Assembly (NCBI GenBank): GCA_002390045.1
Contig: DGSB01000053.1
Location: 1 to 7,439, forward strand
Direction: 5' to 3'
Length of the DNA stretch: 7,439 nt
From: Fibrobacter sp. UBA4373
Lineage (GTDB): Bacteria; Fibrobacterota; Fibrobacteria; Fibrobacterales; Fibrobacteraceae
Shown: piece after piece, positions 5,841 to 7,439 of the stretch
How the letters are laid out: each line of letters begins with the position of its first letter
Numbering within the stretch: the first letter of the stretch is position 1
The notes under the pieces: model-generated
Seen by the model: the letters and a program-made list of their open reading frames with translations, nothing else
What the model was told of the DNA's origin: nothing
Databases searched by the model: none
Program-made: the position numbers and the translations under genes

Positions 5841-5854
5841 TCAGGAGCTTTTTT
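5817..5854. terminator. Shared convergent terminator candidate
   Basis: AAAAAAGC (5817-5824) pairs with GCTTTTTT (5847-5854), enclosing a smaller CGGA-TTGT-TCCG hairpin (5826-5837). Both strands give a stem ending in six T, so it could end the zinc operon and the minus-strand peptidase gene. It overlaps the last codons of the zinc-cluster gene and the peptidase stop codon. The outer stem is mostly A-T and its closing loop is large, so strength is uncertain. Confidence 0.45.
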
Positions 5855-6764
5855 ACGAACAGCGGATGATTTTCCCGACACGGAGAACGCTGTTCTTTTT
5901 GAGCCCGTTCAATTGGAGCAATCGGTTTATGCTTGTATGGTACATGCGCGCGATTTTTCCGAGGGTGTCGCCCGGACGGATCCTGTGGTAGCGATGCTTG
6001 CTCGCTTCTTTCTGAACCGCGGCATATTTTTCTTCCATGACGGCCGTCGAAAGGCGGATATGATCCTGGGTATAAGTGTGATTCGGAAAATCGAAGAATT
6101 CGGTCGGGTCCAGCGGAATTTCGCCGATGCGCATTTCAAAATGGAGATGCGGTCCCGTAGAACGACCTGTGTTGCCGCCAAGTCCAATGACTTCGCCAGC
6201 TTCGACCGTTTGGCCGACTTTGACGAGCTGCTTGGAAAGATGGGCGTAGACCGTCCTTGTGATTCCGCAGTTTTCGTGCTCGATGACAATGTAACGGCCG
6301 TAGCCACGACGTTCGTAACGGACTCGAGCAACGCGTCCTGGGAAGGCCGCACGGATAGGATCTCCACGGTGCAGCCCGATATCGACGCCTTTGTGAATGC
6401 GATAGCGTCTGAATCCGAACGGAGACGTGATGCGACCGCTTTCTAAAGGAATTGCCGCTTGTGTCATGTCGATGGTGATGGAGTCCAGTTTCGCTTCGGC
6501 AATCGCCTCTTCGGTCGGTTCCATTTCGTCGACGGATGACGCTTCGTCTAGAAATTCATCCGGTTCGCTTTCTTCAGGACCCGCATTGTAGCCGGGCAAA
6601 TAAGGAAAGTATGCACTTGAATCGGAGTCTTCTGTCGTGAATTCGTGGTGAAGGATCGTACTGATAGCAGGGCTGTAAGAGACGATTTCTTCGCTAGTAT
6701 ACATTTCCACGGCAAATGCTCCCGTGGTAAGAATTGCTGTGAATAAAGAAATCGTTTTTTGCAT
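5853..6764 (-). CDS. Secreted LysM-containing M23 (LytM-type) peptidoglycan endopeptidase
   Basis: It should cut peptide cross-links in the periplasmic cell wall using a single zinc ion. The 303-residue protein has a signal peptide (1-18, cut after AFA), an acidic low-complexity linker (about 43-92), an M23 domain (about 108-222) and a C-terminal LysM domain (about 258-302, HRIRPGDTLGKIARMYHTS). The zinc and catalytic residues are all there: RIHKGVD with His124 and Asp128, YAHL with His175, and HLHF with His206 and His208. It is therefore predicted to be active rather than a degenerate activator. LysM after the peptidase is less usual than before it. ATG 6764 was chosen for the signal peptide; extension to 6944 adds 60 residues without export features. 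There is no Shine-Dalgarno, in line with a very short leader from the promoter just upstream. The gene converges on the zinc operon. Confidence 0.92.
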   Translation of the reverse strand: MQKTISLFTAILTTGAFAVEMYTSEEIVSYSPAISTILHHEFTTEDSDSSAYFPYLPGYNAGPEESEPDEFLDEASSVDEMEPTEEAIAEAKLDSITIDMTQAAIPLESGRITSPFGFRRYRIHKGVDIGLHRGDPIRAAFPGRVARVRYERRGYGRYIVIEHENCGITRTVYAHLSKQLVKVGQTVEAGEVIGLGGNTGRSTGPHLHFEMRIGEIPLDPTEFFDFPNHTYTQDHIRLSTAVMEEKYAAVQKEASKHRYHRIRPGDTLGKIARMYHTSINRLLQLNGLKKNSVLRVGKIIRCS

Positions 6765-6774
6765 AGGTAAATGC

Positions 6775-6802
6775 AAAATACAAAATTTAGCTGAAATGTA
6801 AA
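6775..6802 (-). promoter_or_regulatory. Promoter candidate for the M23 peptidase gene
   Basis: On the minus strand TTTACA (6802-6797, one base off TTGACA) is followed after 16 bases by TATTTT (6780-6775). Transcription would start near 6768, leaving only a few bases before ATG 6764. That would make a nearly leaderless mRNA and explain the missing ribosome site. Confidence 0.45.
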
Positions 6803-6861
6803 GTTTCCTAGGGTCTGTGAGCGAGTCGTTTATCTGTAAAAGCTCTATGTAAATAAAATAA

Positions 6862-6890
6862 TTGATACAGTTGACAATTTTTGGTATAAA
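6862..6890 (+). promoter_or_regulatory. Sigma70-type promoter for glycyl-tRNA synthetase
   Basis: TTGATA (6862-6867), a 17-base spacer and TATAAA (6885-6890) form the best promoter in the window, predicting a start near 6897 and a leader of about 150 bases. A nearby TTGACA (6871-6876) is only 8 bases from the same -10 and is probably not used. A short inverted repeat CGTCT/AGACG (6892-6896 with 6903-6907) sits at the predicted start site. A second possible promoter, TTGAAT (6935-6940) with TATATT (6956-6961), has a 15-base spacer and is weaker. Confidence 0.55.
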
Positions 6891-6962
6891 ACGTCTCAAG
6901 ATAGACGAAACGTTATCGGAAATGCTCCTGTCCGTTGAATCCATTTTCAGTTTGCTATATTT

Positions 6963-7032
6963 GGGGCGTCAGGGCCTATCATCCAGGTAGGTTCCTAGTC
7001 CGGCCAAAGAAATGCCCCTCTGGGTTCGGCCG
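6963..7032 (+). promoter_or_regulatory. Structured 5' leader of glycyl-tRNA synthetase mRNA
   Basis: Several complementary segments are packed ahead of the gene: GGGGC (6963-6967) with GCCCC (7014-7018), CCTA (6975-6978) with TAGG (6988-6991), and CGGCC (7001-7005) with GGCCG (7028-7032) enclosing CCC/GGG (7016-7018 with 7022-7024). The first and third pairings compete, so alternative folds are possible. No T-box consensus and no terminator T-run is visible, so I cannot name a riboswitch class. It may control translation or be an ordinary folded leader. Confidence 0.35.
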
Positions 7033-7047
7033 ATAAAGGATTATATC

Positions 7048-7439
7048 ATGGCAAAGAAAGTTCAGGATGCCCTCAAGGACATCATCTCCCTCTGCAAGCG
7101 CCGCGGATTCATTTTCCCGGGTTCCGAAATTTATGATGGCCTCGCCAATACTTGGGACTACGGTCCGTATGGCGTGGAACTCAAGCGCAACATCAAGAAT
7201 CTCTGGTGGAAGAAGTTCGTGACCAGCCGTCACGATGTGCTCGGTCTCGACAGCTCTATTCTTTTGAATCCCCGCGTTTGGAAGGCTTCTGGCCACGTGG
7301 GTAACTTCTCTGACCCGCTCGTGGACTGCCTTGCTTGCCACGAACGTTTCCGTGCTGACCAGCTCCTCGAAGAAAAGCTCGGTGAAGGCTGCTGCGCTGG
7401 CAAGAATTTTGACGAAGTTCACCAGATGATGGTGGACAA
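7048..7439 (+). CDS. glyQS: Glycyl-tRNA synthetase, single-chain alpha2 type (5' part only)
   Basis: It attaches glycine to tRNA-Gly using ATP in the cytoplasm. Only the first 130 codons are in the window and the frame is open to the right edge. The N-terminal class II region is unmistakable: LCKRRGFIFPGSEIYDGLA (15-33), NTWDYGPYGVELKRNIKNLWW (34-54, carrying motif 1), LNPRVWKASGHVGNFSDPLVDC (73-94). CLACHERFRADQL (94-106) has a CxxC pair (Cys94, Cys97) and a further Cys115-Cys116, a possible structural zinc site. This is the alpha2 form also found in Gram-positive bacteria and eukaryotes, unrelated to the alpha2-beta2 enzyme of E. coli. AAAGGA lies 7 bases before ATG 7048. The gene has its own promoter and structured leader. 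Confidence 0.95.
   Translation, partial: MAKKVQDALKDIISLCKRRGFIFPGSEIYDGLANTWDYGPYGVELKRNIKNLWWKKFVTSRHDVLGLDSSILLNPRVWKASGHVGNFSDPLVDCLACHERFRADQLLEEKLGEGCCAGKNFDEVHQMMVD

Noticed and set aside
5913..6446. Plus-strand open frame inside the M23 peptidase region
   Set aside because: It is antisense to intact M23 catalytic motifs and its translation has no family features.
6765..6944. 60-residue N-terminal extension of the M23 peptidase
   Set aside because: The signal peptide begins exactly at the internal Met (6764), and the extension covers promoter-like, AT-rich DNA.
6897..7047. T-box riboswitch before glycyl-tRNA synthetase
   Set aside because: There is no T-box consensus (AGGGTGGnACCGCG) and no terminator hairpin with a T-run before the gene.
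6979..7422. Minus-strand open frame opposite glycyl-tRNA synthetase
   Set aside because: It is the reverse shadow of a highly conserved gene and has no recognisable domain or start signal.

Overview
The window looks like a piece of chromosome from a Gram-negative gut-type anaerobe, most likely Fibrobacter or a relative. That is an inference from moderate GC with AT-rich intergenic DNA, the style of the diguanylate cyclase and dihydrouridine synthase, and a single-chain (alpha2) glycyl-tRNA synthetase; it was not tested by any search. No tRNA, rRNA, CRISPR array, insertion sequence or phage gene is visible.

Layout. Positions 1-182 hold the end of an upstream unit: two strong hairpin terminators and an 8-bp inverted repeat. 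On the minus strand, a membrane-anchored GGDEF diguanylate cyclase (2501-1107) is followed after 12 bases by a tRNA-dihydrouridine synthase (1094-183), probably as one transcript. Divergent from these, on the plus strand, is a compact five-gene cluster (2625-5840): a small membrane protein with a His/Cys metal-binding-like motif, a ZnuA-like lipoprotein, a ZnuC-like ATPase, a ZnuB-like permease, and a small exported protein with a double-cysteine motif. The last four overlap by 4, 17 and 4 bases, which indicates an operon with translational coupling. A perfect 15-bp palindrome resembling a Fur-family operator covers the start of the first gene. Converging on the cluster from the minus strand is a secreted LysM/M23 peptidoglycan endopeptidase (6764-5853), with a shared terminator-like hairpin between them. 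The right edge has a promoter, a structured leader and the first 130 codons of glycyl-tRNA synthetase on the plus strand.

How the parts work together. The core cluster is a zinc (or zinc/manganese) ABC importer. The two flanking small proteins have no characterised function that I know of, but both carry thiol/imidazole motifs on what should be the extracytoplasmic side, and both recall small proteins found beside zinc importers in Clostridia. A Fur/Zur-type palindrome at the front would give metal-dependent repression. The five genes as a package, with two uncharacterised accessory proteins and a solute-binding protein whose ligand set differs from classical ZnuA, are the most interesting content. 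The remaining genes are housekeeping or signalling genes.
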